Shown: positions 8,306 to 17,762, counted from the first letter of the stretch. The stretch is 64,000 nt of DNA from Luteibacter pinisoli (GCF_006385595.1 NZ_CP041046.1:4286001-4350000), one strand, 5' to 3'. Notes: a model not told the origin generated them from the letters alone. Translations and numbers: made by a program.

Positions 8306-10062
8306 ACGATCGCAAGATTCCCATCCGTACGCTGCGCAGCGACGCGATCAAGACCGGACCGGACCGTGCGCCTGCACGGGCCATGCTCCGCGCCACGGGG
8401 CTGGACGACGACGCCATTGCGCGGCCGATGGTCGCCATCGTGCACAGCTGGTCCAACGTCTCGCCCTGCAACCTCAACCTGCGTGACCTGGCCGAAGCAG
8501 CCGCCGACGGCGTGCGTGCCGCGGGCGGTACGCCGGTGGAGTTCAACACCATCGCCGTCACCGACGGCATCGCGATGGGCACCACCGGCATGCGCTCGTC
8601 GCTGGTCAGCCGCGAAGTCATCACCGACTCGATCGAGCTGGCCGTCGATGGCCATTGCCTCGACGCGATGGTGGTGCTGTGCGGCTGCGACAAGACCATC
8701 CCCGCCGCCGCGATGGCGCTGGCCCGCCTGAACATCCCGGGCGTGGCGCTGTATGGCGGCAGCATCGACCACGGCAGCCGCAACGGCTGCGCCATCACCG
8801 TGCAGAACGTGTTCGAGGCCGTCGGCGCGCATGGCGCCGGCAAGATCAACGATGCCGAGCTGGACGACGTCGAACGGCATGCCTGCCCCGGTGCCGGTGC
8901 CTGTGGTGGCCAGTACACCGCCAATACCATGGCGATGGTGCTGACCATGCTCGGCCTCACCCCGATGGGCCTGAACGACATCCCGGCCACGCATCCCGAC
9001 AAGCGCGACGCGGCGTTCCGCTGCGGCGAGCTGGCGATGGCCAACCTGGTGGCCAACCGCAAGCCGCGCGACGTGATGACCCGCGATGCCTTCGACAACG
9101 CCACCCGCGTCGTCGCGGCCACCGCCGGTTCGACCAACGCCGTGCTGCACCTGCTGGCCATCGCCAACGAAGCACGCGTGCCCCTGTCCATCGAAGACTT
9201 CGAGCCTGCCTCGAAAAACACCCCGGTGATCGCCGACCTGATGCCCGGCGGCCGTTTCAGCGCCGTGGAAATGTCCGCCGCCGGCGGCGTCGCCGTCGTG
9301 GCCCGCGAACTGCGCACGGCCGGGATGCTGAAGAACACGGATACCGTCACCGGCCGCACGATGTTCGACGAACTCGATGCCGCGCCCGCGGCGACGGACG
9401 GCCAGGTGGTCGTTCGCCCGGTGTCGAATGCGTTCAAGCCACGCGGTGGCTACAGCATCCTCTACGGCAACCTCTCGCCGGAAGGCTGCATCCTGAAACT
9501 GGCCGGCCACGGCCGTACCAGCCACGCCGGCCCCGCGCGCGTGTTCGAAAGCGAGGAAGACGCGTTCGCCGCCGTGCAGGCCGGGCGCATCCGGGCCGGC
9601 GACGTGATGGTCATCCGCAACGAAGGCCCCGCAGGCGGTCCCGGCATGCGCGAGATGCTGGCCGTCACCGCCGCCCTGGTCGGCCGCGGCCTCGGCAATG
9701 ACGTGGCCCTGATCACCGATGGCCGTTTCAGCGGCGCGACGCACGGCTTCATGGTCGGCCACATCGCACCGGAAGCCGCGCGCGGCGGCCCCATCGGCCT
9801 GCTCCGCGAAGGCGATGCCATCTTCATCGATGCGAGCACGCGTGAGCTGCGCACCGACGCCGACCTCGCCTCGCGTCGCGGCACGTGGCAGCCCTCCCCG
9901 CCCAAGGTCACCCGCGGCGTACTGGCGAAGTACGCGCGCCTGGTCGGCTCCGCCGCAGAAGGCGCCGTCACCCAGGCCTTCGACGACGCACCCGCCACCG
10001 ACCATCGCGTACGCCGCGAAATAGAAGACGAGACCTACACCCAGGAACTGATCGGCAACTAA
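8302..10062 (+). CDS. ilvD: Dihydroxy-acid dehydratase
   Basis: A 586-aa Fe-S dehydratase that converts dihydroxy acids to the 2-oxo acids of valine and isoleucine. The iron-sulfur and Mg ligands are seen in CGCDKTIPAAAMA, CPGAGACGGQYTANTM, and GRFSGATHGFMVGHIAPEA. The ATG at 8302 gives the family N-terminus and overlaps the leuB stop by 4 nt. It is followed by a 42-nt gap to ilvC, the first real spacer after leuA-ilvE, with an AAGGAACTGAC ribosome binding site. Confidence 0.97.
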   Translation: MNDRKIPIRTLRSDAIKTGPDRAPARAMLRATGLDDDAIARPMVAIVHSWSNVSPCNLNLRDLAEAAADGVRAAGGTPVEFNTIAVTDGIAMGTTGMRSSLVSREVITDSIELAVDGHCLDAMVVLCGCDKTIPAAAMALARLNIPGVALYGGSIDHGSRNGCAITVQNVFEAVGAHGAGKINDAELDDVERHACPGAGACGGQYTANTMAMVLTMLGLTPMGLNDIPATHPDKRDAAFRCGELAMANLVANRKPRDVMTRDAFDNATRVVAATAGSTNAVLHLLAIANEARVPLSIEDFEPASKNTPVIADLMPGGRFSAVEMSAAGGVAVVARELRTAGMLKNTDTVTGRTMFDELDAAPAATDGQVVVRPVSNAFKPRGGYSILYGNLSPEGCILKLAGHGRTSHAGPARVFESEEDAFAAVQAGRIRAGDVMVIRNEGPAGGPGMREMLAVTAALVGRGLGNDVALITDGRFSGATHGFMVGHIAPEAARGGPIGLLREGDAIFIDASTRELRTDADLASRRGTWQPSPPKVTRGVLAKYARLVGSAAEGAVTQAFDDAPATDHRVRREIEDETYTQELIGN

Positions 10063-10104
10063 CCCCTATCGCTTTCGCGTACCTATTGATCCCAAGGAAC
10101 TGAC

Positions 10105-11127
10105 ATGACCGAGAAGCAAGCCACCACTGCCCCACTGCAGAACGCCCGTATCGCCGTGCTCGGCTACGGCAGCCAGGGCCGCGCGCACGCCCTGAACCTG
10201 AAGGATTCCGGCCTCGACGTGGTCGTCGGCCTGCGTCCGGGCGGCCCGTCCTGGAGCCGCGCGTATGTCGATGGCTTCGCCGTGGCCGAACCGGCGGATG
10301 CCGTACGCGGCGCCGACCTGGTCGCCGTGCTCACCCCGGACATGACCCAGCCGGGCATCTACAAGGACGCCATCGAAGCCAACATCAAGCCGGGCGCGAC
10401 GCTGCTGTTCGCGCACGGCTTCAACGTGCACTTCGGCCAGATCACCCCGCGCGCCGACATCGACGTCGTGCTGGTGGCACCGAAGGGCCCGGGCGCGCTG
10501 GTCCGTCGCGAGTATGAAATCGGCCGCGGCGTGCCCTGTCTGTTCGCGGTGCACCAGGACGCCACCGGCCACGCGGCCGAACGTGCCAGGGCCTATGCGG
10601 CAGGCATCGGCGGCGCCCGCGCCATGCTGATCGAAACCGACTTCAAGGAAGAGACCGAGACCGATCTGTTCGGTGAGCAGGCCGTGCTCTGCGGCGGTGC
10701 CTCGGAGCTGGTGATCAAGAGCTTTGAAACGCTGGTGGAAGCGGGCTACCGCCCCGAGATCGCCTACTACGAGGTGATGCACGAGCTGAAGCTGATCGTC
10801 GACCTGTTCTACGAAGGTGGCATCGCACGCATGCTGGAGTTCATCTCCGAGACCGCGCAGTACGGCGACTACACCCGCGGCCCGCGCATCGTCGATGCCG
10901 GCACCAAGGAGCGCATGAAGGCCGTGCTCACCGAGATCCAGGACGGCACGTTCGCGCGCGAGTGGACCGCCGAGTACAAGGCTGGCCTGCCGAACTACAA
11001 GGCGTTCAAGCAGCGCGATCTCGAGCATCCGATCGAGAAGGTGGGTGCGCAGCTGCGTGCGCGCATGCCGTGGCTGGCGACCAACCAGCCGAAGCCTGCG
11101 GCGGAAGAAGCTACCAAGACCTCGTAA
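10105..11127 (+). CDS. ilvC: Ketol-acid reductoisomerase, class I
   Basis: A 340-aa NAD(P)H-dependent enzyme that rearranges and reduces acetolactate and acetohydroxybutyrate. The Rossmann fingerprint GYGSQGRAHALNL is near residue 20, with AHGFNVHFGQI and the metal-binding EQAVLCGG in the middle. The length fits the short class I form, unlike the 491-aa E. coli enzyme. The cofactor loop GLRPGGPSW carries Arg and Ser residues compatible with NADPH preference (inference). It is followed by a REP-like palindrome before ilvG. Confidence 0.97.
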   Translation: MTEKQATTAPLQNARIAVLGYGSQGRAHALNLKDSGLDVVVGLRPGGPSWSRAYVDGFAVAEPADAVRGADLVAVLTPDMTQPGIYKDAIEANIKPGATLLFAHGFNVHFGQITPRADIDVVLVAPKGPGALVRREYEIGRGVPCLFAVHQDATGHAAERARAYAAGIGGARAMLIETDFKEETETDLFGEQAVLCGGASELVIKSFETLVEAGYRPEIAYYEVMHELKLIVDLFYEGGIARMLEFISETAQYGDYTRGPRIVDAGTKERMKAVLTEIQDGTFAREWTAEYKAGLPNYKAFKQRDLEHPIEKVGAQLRARMPWLATNQPKPAAEEATKTS

Positions 11128-11141
11128 GCCTCTCCTCTCCT

Positions 11142-11170
11142 TGTAGGAGCGCACCCCGTGCGCTTCTACA
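11142..11170. repeat. REP-like palindrome between ilvC and ilvG
   Basis: TGTAGGAGCGCAC and GTGCGCTTCTACA form an almost perfect inverted repeat (one G-U pair) around CCC. The GTAGGAGCGCAC core resembles repetitive extragenic palindromes common in Pseudomonas and Xanthomonas relatives. It may stabilise or partly separate the two halves of the operon transcript. A related half element (TGTAGGAGCGCG) is at about 61110. Confidence 0.65.
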
Positions 11171-11196
11171 ACGTCCCGGATTTAAGGAATCTCTAC

Positions 11197-13062
11197 GTGA
11201 ACGCGCAACTGGATACCGTCGGCGACATTAGCCGCCCTACTGCGAAGCATCCCCTCGCCGGCCATGCCATGACCGGTGCCGACATCGTCGTGCAGATCCT
11301 CGCGGACGAAGGCCTTGATGTGCTTTTCGGTTACTCCGGTGGCGCGATCCTCCCCGTCTACGACGCCGTATTCCGTTTCAACGCCGAGCACCCGCGCGAT
11401 GACGGCAACGAACCGTTGCCGCTTATCGTCCCGGCCAATGAGCAGGGCGCATGTTTCATGGCCGCGGGCTACGCGCGGGCTTCTGGCCGCGTCGGCGTCG
11501 CGCTGGTCACCTCGGGCCCCGGTGCCACCAACGCGGTGACGCCGGTGCGCGATTCCATGGCCGATTCCATTCCGCTGGTGGTCGTCTGCGGCCAGGTGCC
11601 CACCGGCGCCATCGGCACCGACGCCTTCCAGGAGGCGCCGGTCAGCCAGATCATGGGCGCCTGCGCCAAGCACGTGTTCCTCGTCACCGACGCCTCGACG
11701 CTGGAGGCCACGCTGCGCACGGCGTTCCATATCGCCCGCAGTGGCCGGCCCGGCCCCGTCGTCATCGATATCCCCAAGGATGTGCAGAACGCACCGCTCA
11801 TCTTCGAGGGCAGCCGCGAACTGCCCGTGCGCGGCTATCGCTCGCGCCTGCACGCCGTCGAGTCGGCTACGCTCACCGACGCCGCCTGCGCCGCCTTCTT
11901 CGCCACGCTGGGCGCGTCCGAGCGTCCGCTGATTTATGCCGGTGGCGGCATCGTCTCCGCTGGCGCCTCCGGACCGCTGCGCGACTTCGCGCATGCGTTC
12001 GGCATCCCCGTGGTTACCACGCTGATGGGCATCGGTGGCTTCGACACCACCGACCCGCTGGCCCTGCACATGCTGGGCATGCACGGCGCCGCGTACGCCA
12101 ACTACGCCATGGATGACTGCGACTTCGTCTTCGCACTGGGCGCGCGCTTCGACGACCGCGTCGTCGGCGTGCCCGACCAGTTCGCGCCGCGCGCCCGCGC
12201 CATCGCCCAGGTGGACATCGACCCGGCCGAGATCGGCAAGGTCAAGGCTGTCGACTGGCACCACGTCGGTTCACTCGACCAGGCCCTGGACCGCCTGCTG
12301 GCTTATGGTGCGCGCATCGGTTTCCGCCGCGACCTCTCAGCCTGGCATGCCCATGTCGCGGGCCTGAAACGCCACCACGCCATGAACTTCTCGCGCGACA
12401 GCGACAGCATCCAGCCCTGCGCCGTCATCGAAGCGATCAACCGCATCACCAACGGCCGCGCCATCATCAGCACCGGTGTCGGCCAGCACCAGATGTGGGC
12501 AGCGCAATACTTCGACTTCCGCGAGCCGCGCCACTGGCTCACCTCCGGCTCCATGGGCACGATGGGCTTTGGCCTGCCCGCGGCGATCGGCGCGCAGTTC
12601 GCCAGGCCCGACCTCACCGTCATCGACATCGATGGCGACGCCAGCATCCGCATGAACATCGGCGAGCTGGAAACCGTCACCACCTACGGCTTGCCGGTGA
12701 AAGTCGTCGTGCTGAACAACAGCGGCGACGGCATGGTGCGGCAGTGGCAGAAACTCTTCTTCAAGGGCCGCTTCTCGGCCTCGGACAAGAGCCTGCACAA
12801 GAAGGACTTCATCAAGGCAGCGCAGGCCGATGGCTTTGAATGGGCGCAACGCCTCGACGACCCTCGCGCCATCGACGCCACCATTGCCGACTTCCTCGCC
12901 TTCGACGGCCCGGCGTTCCTCGAAGTGGTGATCGATCCGGATGCCGGCGTGTATCCGATGGTGGGCCCCGGCGCGACATACGCGCAGATGATCACCGGCG
13001 ACTGGATTCCCAGCCGCGACACACCGGTGGAGGCCACGGGCCAGCCGACGGGGATGTTCTGA
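11197..13062 (+). CDS. ilvG: Acetolactate synthase large (catalytic) subunit
   Basis: A 621-aa thiamine-diphosphate enzyme that forms acetolactate or acetohydroxybutyrate from pyruvate, the first common step of branched-chain synthesis. The N-terminal TPP domain begins MTGADIVVQILADEG with the catalytic glutamate in PANEQGACFMA; GDGDASIRMNIGEL-type cofactor binding is represented by DIDGDASIRMN near residue 480. I place the start at GTG 11197, seven nt after AAGGAA; the GTG at 11158 lies inside the REP hairpin and is rejected, and an ATG at 11269 would begin exactly at the conserved MTGADIV. Two nt separate its stop from ilvN. Confidence 0.95.
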   Translation: MNAQLDTVGDISRPTAKHPLAGHAMTGADIVVQILADEGLDVLFGYSGGAILPVYDAVFRFNAEHPRDDGNEPLPLIVPANEQGACFMAAGYARASGRVGVALVTSGPGATNAVTPVRDSMADSIPLVVVCGQVPTGAIGTDAFQEAPVSQIMGACAKHVFLVTDASTLEATLRTAFHIARSGRPGPVVIDIPKDVQNAPLIFEGSRELPVRGYRSRLHAVESATLTDAACAAFFATLGASERPLIYAGGGIVSAGASGPLRDFAHAFGIPVVTTLMGIGGFDTTDPLALHMLGMHGAAYANYAMDDCDFVFALGARFDDRVVGVPDQFAPRARAIAQVDIDPAEIGKVKAVDWHHVGSLDQALDRLLAYGARIGFRRDLSAWHAHVAGLKRHHAMNFSRDSDSIQPCAVIEAINRITNGRAIISTGVGQHQMWAAQYFDFREPRHWLTSGSMGTMGFGLPAAIGAQFARPDLTVIDIDGDASIRMNIGELETVTTYGLPVKVVVLNNSGDGMVRQWQKLFFKGRFSASDKSLHKKDFIKAAQADGFEWAQRLDDPRAIDATIADFLAFDGPAFLEVVIDPDAGVYPMVGPGATYAQMITGDWIPSRDTPVEATGQPTGMF

Positions 13063-13064
13063 CC

Positions 13065-13544
13065 ATGCGCCACACGATATCGATCCTGCTGCAGAACGAG
13101 GCGGGCGCGCTGGCCCGCGTCGCCGGCCTGTTCGCCTCGCGCGGTTACAACATCGAATCCCTCACCGTCGCCGCGACGCCGGACGACGACGTCTCACGAC
13201 TCACCCTTGTGGTGTTCGGCGACGACGCGACGGTGGAGCAGATCATCAAGCAATCCGCCAAGCTCGTTGACGTGATCGAAATCGGCGAGCTCACCCGCAA
13301 GGAGCACGTGGAGCGCGAACTGCTTGTCGCCCGCGTGGAGGGCGACGAGGCGGCCATCGATGCGTGTCTCGACCGGTTCAGCGCCAGGCTGTTGCAGCGA
13401 GAAGGCCCGCAGTCGGTCGTCGAGTACACCGGCAGTGCCGACGCCGTGGATCGCTTCCTCGATGCCCTGCGCGCCGCCGGCGATGTCGCCGACCACGCGC
13501 GCAGCGGCATCGCCGCCATCGAGCGCCCCCTCGTTACCGCCTGA
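13065..13544 (+). CDS. ilvN: Acetolactate synthase small (regulatory) subunit
   Basis: A 159-aa subunit that activates the large subunit and confers end-product (valine) inhibition in this family. The N-terminal ACT domain is visible (ISILLQNEAGALARVAGLF, RGYNIESLTVA) followed by the conserved LTRKEHVERELLVARV linker and the C-terminal domain. Its length matches full-size IlvH/IlvN rather than the short IlvM. It starts two nt after the ilvG stop and is the last gene of the operon. The next gene is convergent and begins 3 nt after the stop, with no obvious terminator. Confidence 0.94.
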   Translation: MRHTISILLQNEAGALARVAGLFASRGYNIESLTVAATPDDDVSRLTLVVFGDDATVEQIIKQSAKLVDVIEIGELTRKEHVERELLVARVEGDEAAIDACLDRFSARLLQREGPQSVVEYTGSADAVDRFLDALRAAGDVADHARSGIAAIERPLVTA

Positions 13545-13547
13545 GGG

Positions 13548-14147
13548 TTACCAGACCTTGTAGACCTGGCCCGTCTGCAGGCCTTCCACCGAGCGTGAGA
13601 AGGCCAGCGCGGCACGCGCCGCACTCACCGGTTCGAAGCCGCGGAAGAAGGGCCCGTAGGCGTCCATCGCTTCGGTCAGCACGTTCGGGCTCACCACGTT
13701 GATACGCAGGCCGCGCGGCAGCTCGATGGCGGCCGCACGCACGTACGCTTCCACCGCGCCGTTGGCCATGCTGGCGCAGGCACCGGCGAGGATGGGCTGC
13801 TCGGTAAGAATGCCGGTGATCAGGGTGAACGAGCCGCGGTCGCGCAGATGGTTCATGCCCGCCTGCACCAGGCGCACCTGGCCGAGCAGCTTGTCGTTCA
13901 GGCCTTCCAGGTATTTCGCTTCGGTGAGTTCCGCCAGCGGGGCGAACGGCACCTTGCCGGCGGCACACACCACCGCATCGAGTTCACCGACCGAGGCGTA
14001 CATGGCCTCCACGCTGGCAGCGTCACGCACGTCCACGCGCACGTCGCCACCGTGCCGGCCCGCGCGAATGATCTCGTGGCGCTGGCCGAGTTCAGCCGCC
14101 ACGGCCTGGCCCAGTGTGCCGCTGGCGCCAACAATGAGGATCTTCAT
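13548..14147 (-). CDS. SDR-like protein without the canonical YxxxK active site
   Basis: A 199-aa Rossmann protein beginning MKILIVGASGTLGQAVA, with the NAG-like motif as CAAGKVPF. At the place where classical short-chain dehydrogenases have YxxxK, the sequence reads ASMANGAVEAYVRAAAIEL, so the catalytic tyrosine and lysine are absent. A Lin1944-type SDR subgroup with the same loss is known. The start at 14147 follows a GGAGA ribosome binding site; an upstream in-frame start is less likely. Enzymatic activity is doubtful; it may be a reductase with a different mechanism or a nucleotide-sensing protein. Confidence 0.85.
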   Translation of the reverse strand: MKILIVGASGTLGQAVAAELGQRHEIIRAGRHGGDVRVDVRDAASVEAMYASVGELDAVVCAAGKVPFAPLAELTEAKYLEGLNDKLLGQVRLVQAGMNHLRDRGSFTLITGILTEQPILAGACASMANGAVEAYVRAAAIELPRGLRINVVSPNVLTEAMDAYGPFFRGFEPVSAARAALAFSRSVEGLQTGQVYKVW

Positions 14148-14277
14148 GATGATGTCTCCGGGGGAATGGCGAACGGGCAAGGGTACCGCGTGTCCACCGC
14201 GGTTTCATGGCCCGTAGCCGGGGGCTTCACCCCACCGAACCTACGTTGGTCATCGACGCAACCGAGTGGAGCCCCCC

Positions 14278-14439
14278 ATGCCCTACACCCCGACCAATCC
14301 CCAGCCGCCGTTCGCCGAGCCTGGCAAGAATCGCCCGGAAGATGAGATCCGCCAGCCGGGCAGTTACAGGCCCGAGCGCGATGCCGATCCGGAACCGCCG
14401 GAAGACAACGACCCTGTCGAGCCGCTTGAGCCGAAGTAA
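14278..14439 (+). CDS. Small proline- and acid-rich protein
   Basis: A 53-aa reading frame (MPYTPTNPQPPFAEPGK..., ending EPLEPK), about one quarter proline and rich in Asp and Glu, so probably disordered. A GAGTGGAG stretch upstream of the ATG can serve as ribosome binding site. Its 3' half overlaps the end of the minus-strand YfhO-like gene by 76 nt. Nothing identifies a function. Its even proline/acid pattern and proper start argue for coding, but it may also be spurious. Confidence 0.4.
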   Translation: MPYTPTNPQPPFAEPGKNRPEDEIRQPGSYRPERDADPEPPEDNDPVEPLEPK

Positions 14440-16655
14440 GCGATCGGCGCATCCCCGCGATGCCGCCACGCATAGGCCACCATGCGCCAGGGGCTGAAGC
14501 GGAACGTGAGTTCATGGTCGCCCGCCGGGATGCACACCGCCCGGAACATCCCATTGGCGCGATGGATGGATACCGGGCGGCCGTCGATGTCCGCGCCCCA
14601 GCCAGGGTGGTCGAGTTCGCCCGCGGCAAGCCAGCCACCCGTCGTCGAGTGCGTGGCGATCCGGATCCCCGACGGCGCGTTGTGCAGGACCTCCATGTGG
14701 ACGACGCCCGCACACGTGCCGCTTTCCGATCGGCTTTGCAGCAGGTCGTCGGCATCGCGGGGCGTGAGCCATAGCGTCGTCGCAAAGTCCGTGGCGATGA
14801 ACGCCGCGATGTCGGGCATGTCGCCCACGCCCAGGGCATGCACCGTCACCGGATTCAGGAAGCGGGGATAGGCGCCGTCGTTGCGCCACACGTCCACGTT
14901 CTTGAACGCCTGAAGCTTCCGGTAGTCGGGTGGCGGGGTGAATGCCGCGCCCGTGCCCGCATGGCCCACGACGAGGTAGCGCACGCCGAGCAGGTCGTCG
15001 AGCCGTGATGCCGGCCACGCGTTGTACGGCGCCTCGGACACGGTCGCGTTCGCGTTTTCGCGCGGTTGGTACCACGCCTCGTATAGTGCGTAGCGCAGGG
15101 GGTTGTAGCCCTGCGTCGAGGCGATCTCCGTCAGCACGCCCATGTTGTCCCACTGGGTGGTCGTGCCCTGTGTCGTCATGCGCTGCGTGGCCACCGCGCC
15201 TTCGCTCGCCACGACGCTTTTCACGTAACGCACTGCGGCCTGTGCCCTGAAGCGCGCGGCGCCGTCGCCGGTACCGTTGAACACACCGTTGAAATTGAAG
15301 CTGCGGTAATCCGCCACCAGCAAGGCGACCAGCCACAGGGCGACCGCCCATGCCGTCCGCGGCCTGCGCACGAACCACAACGCGGCCACGGCCACGGCCA
15401 CGGCGAACAGCGGTGCCGCGAGGCGCGCGATGGCGCTGATGGCCAGCAGCCACACCGCGGCGACGCCAAGTACAAAGGCGGTATCGCGACGCGAGCGCAG
15501 GTCGAGCGTGCTGGCGCCGACTGCGGAGAGACATGCCAGCGCAAAGTTCAGTAGGTAGGCGGCATCCGACGGGCGGCGGAAGTGGGTCAGCCCCGGCATC
15601 CACGTGTACAGCCAGCCGTACACCGGCGTGTGCGTGCCGAACATGCACAGGCCGGCGAGTAGCGCGAGCACCAACGAGCACACGATGAGGGTGCGCGGCG
15701 TCCGGGCACGCCACGCGCGGCCCAGTCCCGCGAGCGCCAGCACGGGAAGCGTGCCGACGTAGAGAAACGCCTGGATCGGATCCACGGGTGCACCGTGCAG
15801 ATCGCGCAAGGCGTCGTACGCATTGGGATAGACAAGGAAGAGCAGCGAGCGCAGGTCGAGCGACCCGGCCTCTGCCAATGACAGCGCCATGTCCTTGCGG
15901 TTGGACAGTTGCAGGCTCGCCCAGGTGAACGCGAGCTGGGGCAGCGCGAGCACGATGGAGACCATGCAGGCGACGAGAAGCCCACCCACCGTCCGCCGCC
16001 GCGCCGCCGTGTCAAACGCCGGCCACGCACGCACGATGGCGAGACACGCATAGGCCACCACCATCAGCACGAACAGATACGTGACCTGCACCAGCTGTGT
16101 CGCCATGGCGCCGGCCGCCAGGCCCAGCAGCGCGCCGCGCGCCAACCGTGGTTCGGCCAGGAAGTGGCGAAGCGCCAGCAGCACGACGGGCACGTAGGCA
16201 TAGGCAATGACAATGGGCACGTGTTCCAGGCGCGACGCAGCCACGCCGCCCCCCATGAACACGAGGGCGCCGACGAGGGCGCCAAATGCGTTCGCCCCAT
16301 GCCGACGCAACAGCGCGAGCATGGCCGCGGCGCCCATCAACATGTGGAGCAGCACGCCCCAGGCGAACCAGCCCGCACCGGGTTGGGCCGGCACCAGCAT
16401 CCAGGCCATGAGCAGTGGCGAGAACAGCATGCCCTGCGGGTCACCTGCCTGGGCGTAGCCACCGTAGATGTAGGGATTCCACCAGGGCGCGATGCCCGAG
16501 CGGATCATGTGCGCGTTGAAGTACACCGTCGGGTAGAACTGGTCCAGCGCATCCCACGGAAGCACGCGGCCGCCCAGCAACACACTGCCATTGAGCACGA
16601 GCCACGCCACGCACAGGACCAGGAAAAGGCGCCGGTAAGGTATCGGGTCCGTCAT
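14364..16655 (-). CDS. YfhO-family polytopic membrane protein
   Basis: A 763-aa protein with about a dozen hydrophobic segments from residue 8 to about 450, followed by a large soluble domain. The opening region (GRVLPWDALDQFYPTVYF, IAPWWNPYIYGGYAQAGDPQ) is typical of YfhO-like and glycosyltransferase-C-like proteins, which use polyprenyl-linked sugars to decorate envelope polymers. The last 30 residues are a Gly/Ser run (GSSGSTGSLSSGG), unlike the rest, and encoded where the small plus-strand frame overlaps. Substrate and partner are unknown. Its start lies about 100 nt from the divergent ubiA. Confidence 0.85.
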   Translation of the reverse strand: MTDPIPYRRLFLVLCVAWLVLNGSVLLGGRVLPWDALDQFYPTVYFNAHMIRSGIAPWWNPYIYGGYAQAGDPQGMLFSPLLMAWMLVPAQPGAGWFAWGVLLHMLMGAAAMLALLRRHGANAFGALVGALVFMGGGVAASRLEHVPIVIAYAYVPVVLLALRHFLAEPRLARGALLGLAAGAMATQLVQVTYLFVLMVVAYACLAIVRAWPAFDTAARRRTVGGLLVACMVSIVLALPQLAFTWASLQLSNRKDMALSLAEAGSLDLRSLLFLVYPNAYDALRDLHGAPVDPIQAFLYVGTLPVLALAGLGRAWRARTPRTLIVCSLVLALLAGLCMFGTHTPVYGWLYTWMPGLTHFRRPSDAAYLLNFALACLSAVGASTLDLRSRRDTAFVLGVAAVWLLAISAIARLAAPLFAVAVAVAALWFVRRPRTAWAVALWLVALLVADYRSFNFNGVFNGTGDGAARFRAQAAVRYVKSVVASEGAVATQRMTTQGTTTQWDNMGVLTEIASTQGYNPLRYALYEAWYQPRENANATVSEAPYNAWPASRLDDLLGVRYLVVGHAGTGAAFTPPPDYRKLQAFKNVDVWRNDGAYPRFLNPVTVHALGVGDMPDIAAFIATDFATTLWLTPRDADDLLQSRSESGTCAGVVHMEVLHNAPSGIRIATHSTTGGWLAAGELDHPGWGADIDGRPVSIHRANGMFRAVCIPAGDHELTFRFSPWRMVAYAWRHRGDAPIAYFGSSGSTGSLSSGGSGSASRSGL

Positions 16656-16754
16656 CGAGGCGCGCGTCGCATCCTTGGGAATCGGGGAAGTCTAGGGCAA
16701 GATCCTGCGCCCGGGGGCCTGTGGCGCGCGGGGCCGCGCGGTTAGACTTCCCCC

Positions 16755-17762
16755 ATGAGTCCCGCCCCCCGCAAACCGACGCCGCGCCGTCCGGCGCCCA
16801 CCATGGCGCGCAAGCCCGCCCCTGCCGCCGCGCCCGTGCGCCCGGCGGATGCCTCGACCACGGCCGAGCGGGTCATCGCCTTCCTGCTGCGTGGCGCGCC
16901 CAAGGCACGGCGCGAACGCATCTACGCGTTCCTGCAGCTCACCCGCATGGATCGCCCCATCGGCGCCCTGCTCCTGCTCTGGCCGACGTGGTGGGCGCTG
17001 TGGCTGGCCGCGAAGGACTTCCCGCCGGCGGGCCCGCTGGTGATCTTCACCCTGGGCGTGTTCGCCATGCGCTCGGCCGGCTGCGCGATCAATGACTACG
17101 CGGACCGCAAGCTCGACCCGCAGGTCGCGCGAACGGCGGGGCGTCCCATCGCGAGCGGCCGCATCACCCCGCGCGAGGCGCTGATCACCTTCGCCGCGCT
17201 ACTGGCGTTCGCCTTCGTGCTGGTGCTGTTCACCAACACGCTCACGATCCTGCTCTCGTTTATCGGCGCTGCGCTGGCGGCCGCGTATCCCTTCAGCAAG
17301 CGCTACACCCACCTGGCCCAGGTCGTCCTCGGCGCCGCCTTCGGCTGGTCCATCCCCATGGCCTTCGCGGCGGTCACCAACACCGTGCCGCCCGTGGCAT
17401 GGCTGTTGTTCATCGCCAACATCCTGTGGTCGGTGATCTACGACACCGAATACGCGATGGTCGACCGCGAGGAAGACCTGAAGGCGGGTGCAAAATCCAC
17501 CGCCATCCTCTTCGCCGATGCGGACCTGGTGATCATCGGCGTGCTGATGGGCACCTTCCTGCTGACGATGCTGCTGGTCGGGACGCGCGCCGCGCTGGGC
17601 TGGCCGTACTGGCTGGGCGTGGCGGCGGCGGCGGGCCTGTTCGGCTACCAGCAATGGATGATCCGCGATCGCGCGCGTGATGCCTGTCTTTCCGCGTTCC
17701 GCCACAACAACTGGGTGGGCCTCGCGTTGTGGGTCGGCATCGTGGTGGCGCTGGCCCTGTGA
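16755..17762 (+). CDS. ubiA: 4-hydroxybenzoate polyprenyltransferase
   Basis: An integral membrane prenyltransferase that attaches the polyprenyl tail to 4-hydroxybenzoate in ubiquinone synthesis. Both aspartate-rich motifs are visible: NDYADRKLDPQVARTAGRP and DTEYAMVDREEDLKAGAKS. At 335 aa it is some 45 residues longer than usual; the extra N-terminus is rich in Ala, Pro, Arg and Lys. Translation could start at the second ATG (16803), and neither start has a clear ribosome binding site, so the N-terminus is uncertain. It is divergent from the YfhO-like gene. Confidence 0.93.
   Translation: MSPAPRKPTPRRPAPTMARKPAPAAAPVRPADASTTAERVIAFLLRGAPKARRERIYAFLQLTRMDRPIGALLLLWPTWWALWLAAKDFPPAGPLVIFTLGVFAMRSAGCAINDYADRKLDPQVARTAGRPIASGRITPREALITFAALLAFAFVLVLFTNTLTILLSFIGAALAAAYPFSKRYTHLAQVVLGAAFGWSIPMAFAAVTNTVPPVAWLLFIANILWSVIYDTEYAMVDREEDLKAGAKSTAILFADADLVIIGVLMGTFLLTMLLVGTRAALGWPYWLGVAAAAGLFGYQQWMIRDRARDACLSAFRHNNWVGLALWVGIVVALAL

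Noticed and set aside
11158..11196. Alternative ilvG start at GTG 11158
   Set aside because: It lies in the REP-like hairpin with no ribosome binding site; GTG 11197 has AAGGAA at proper distance.
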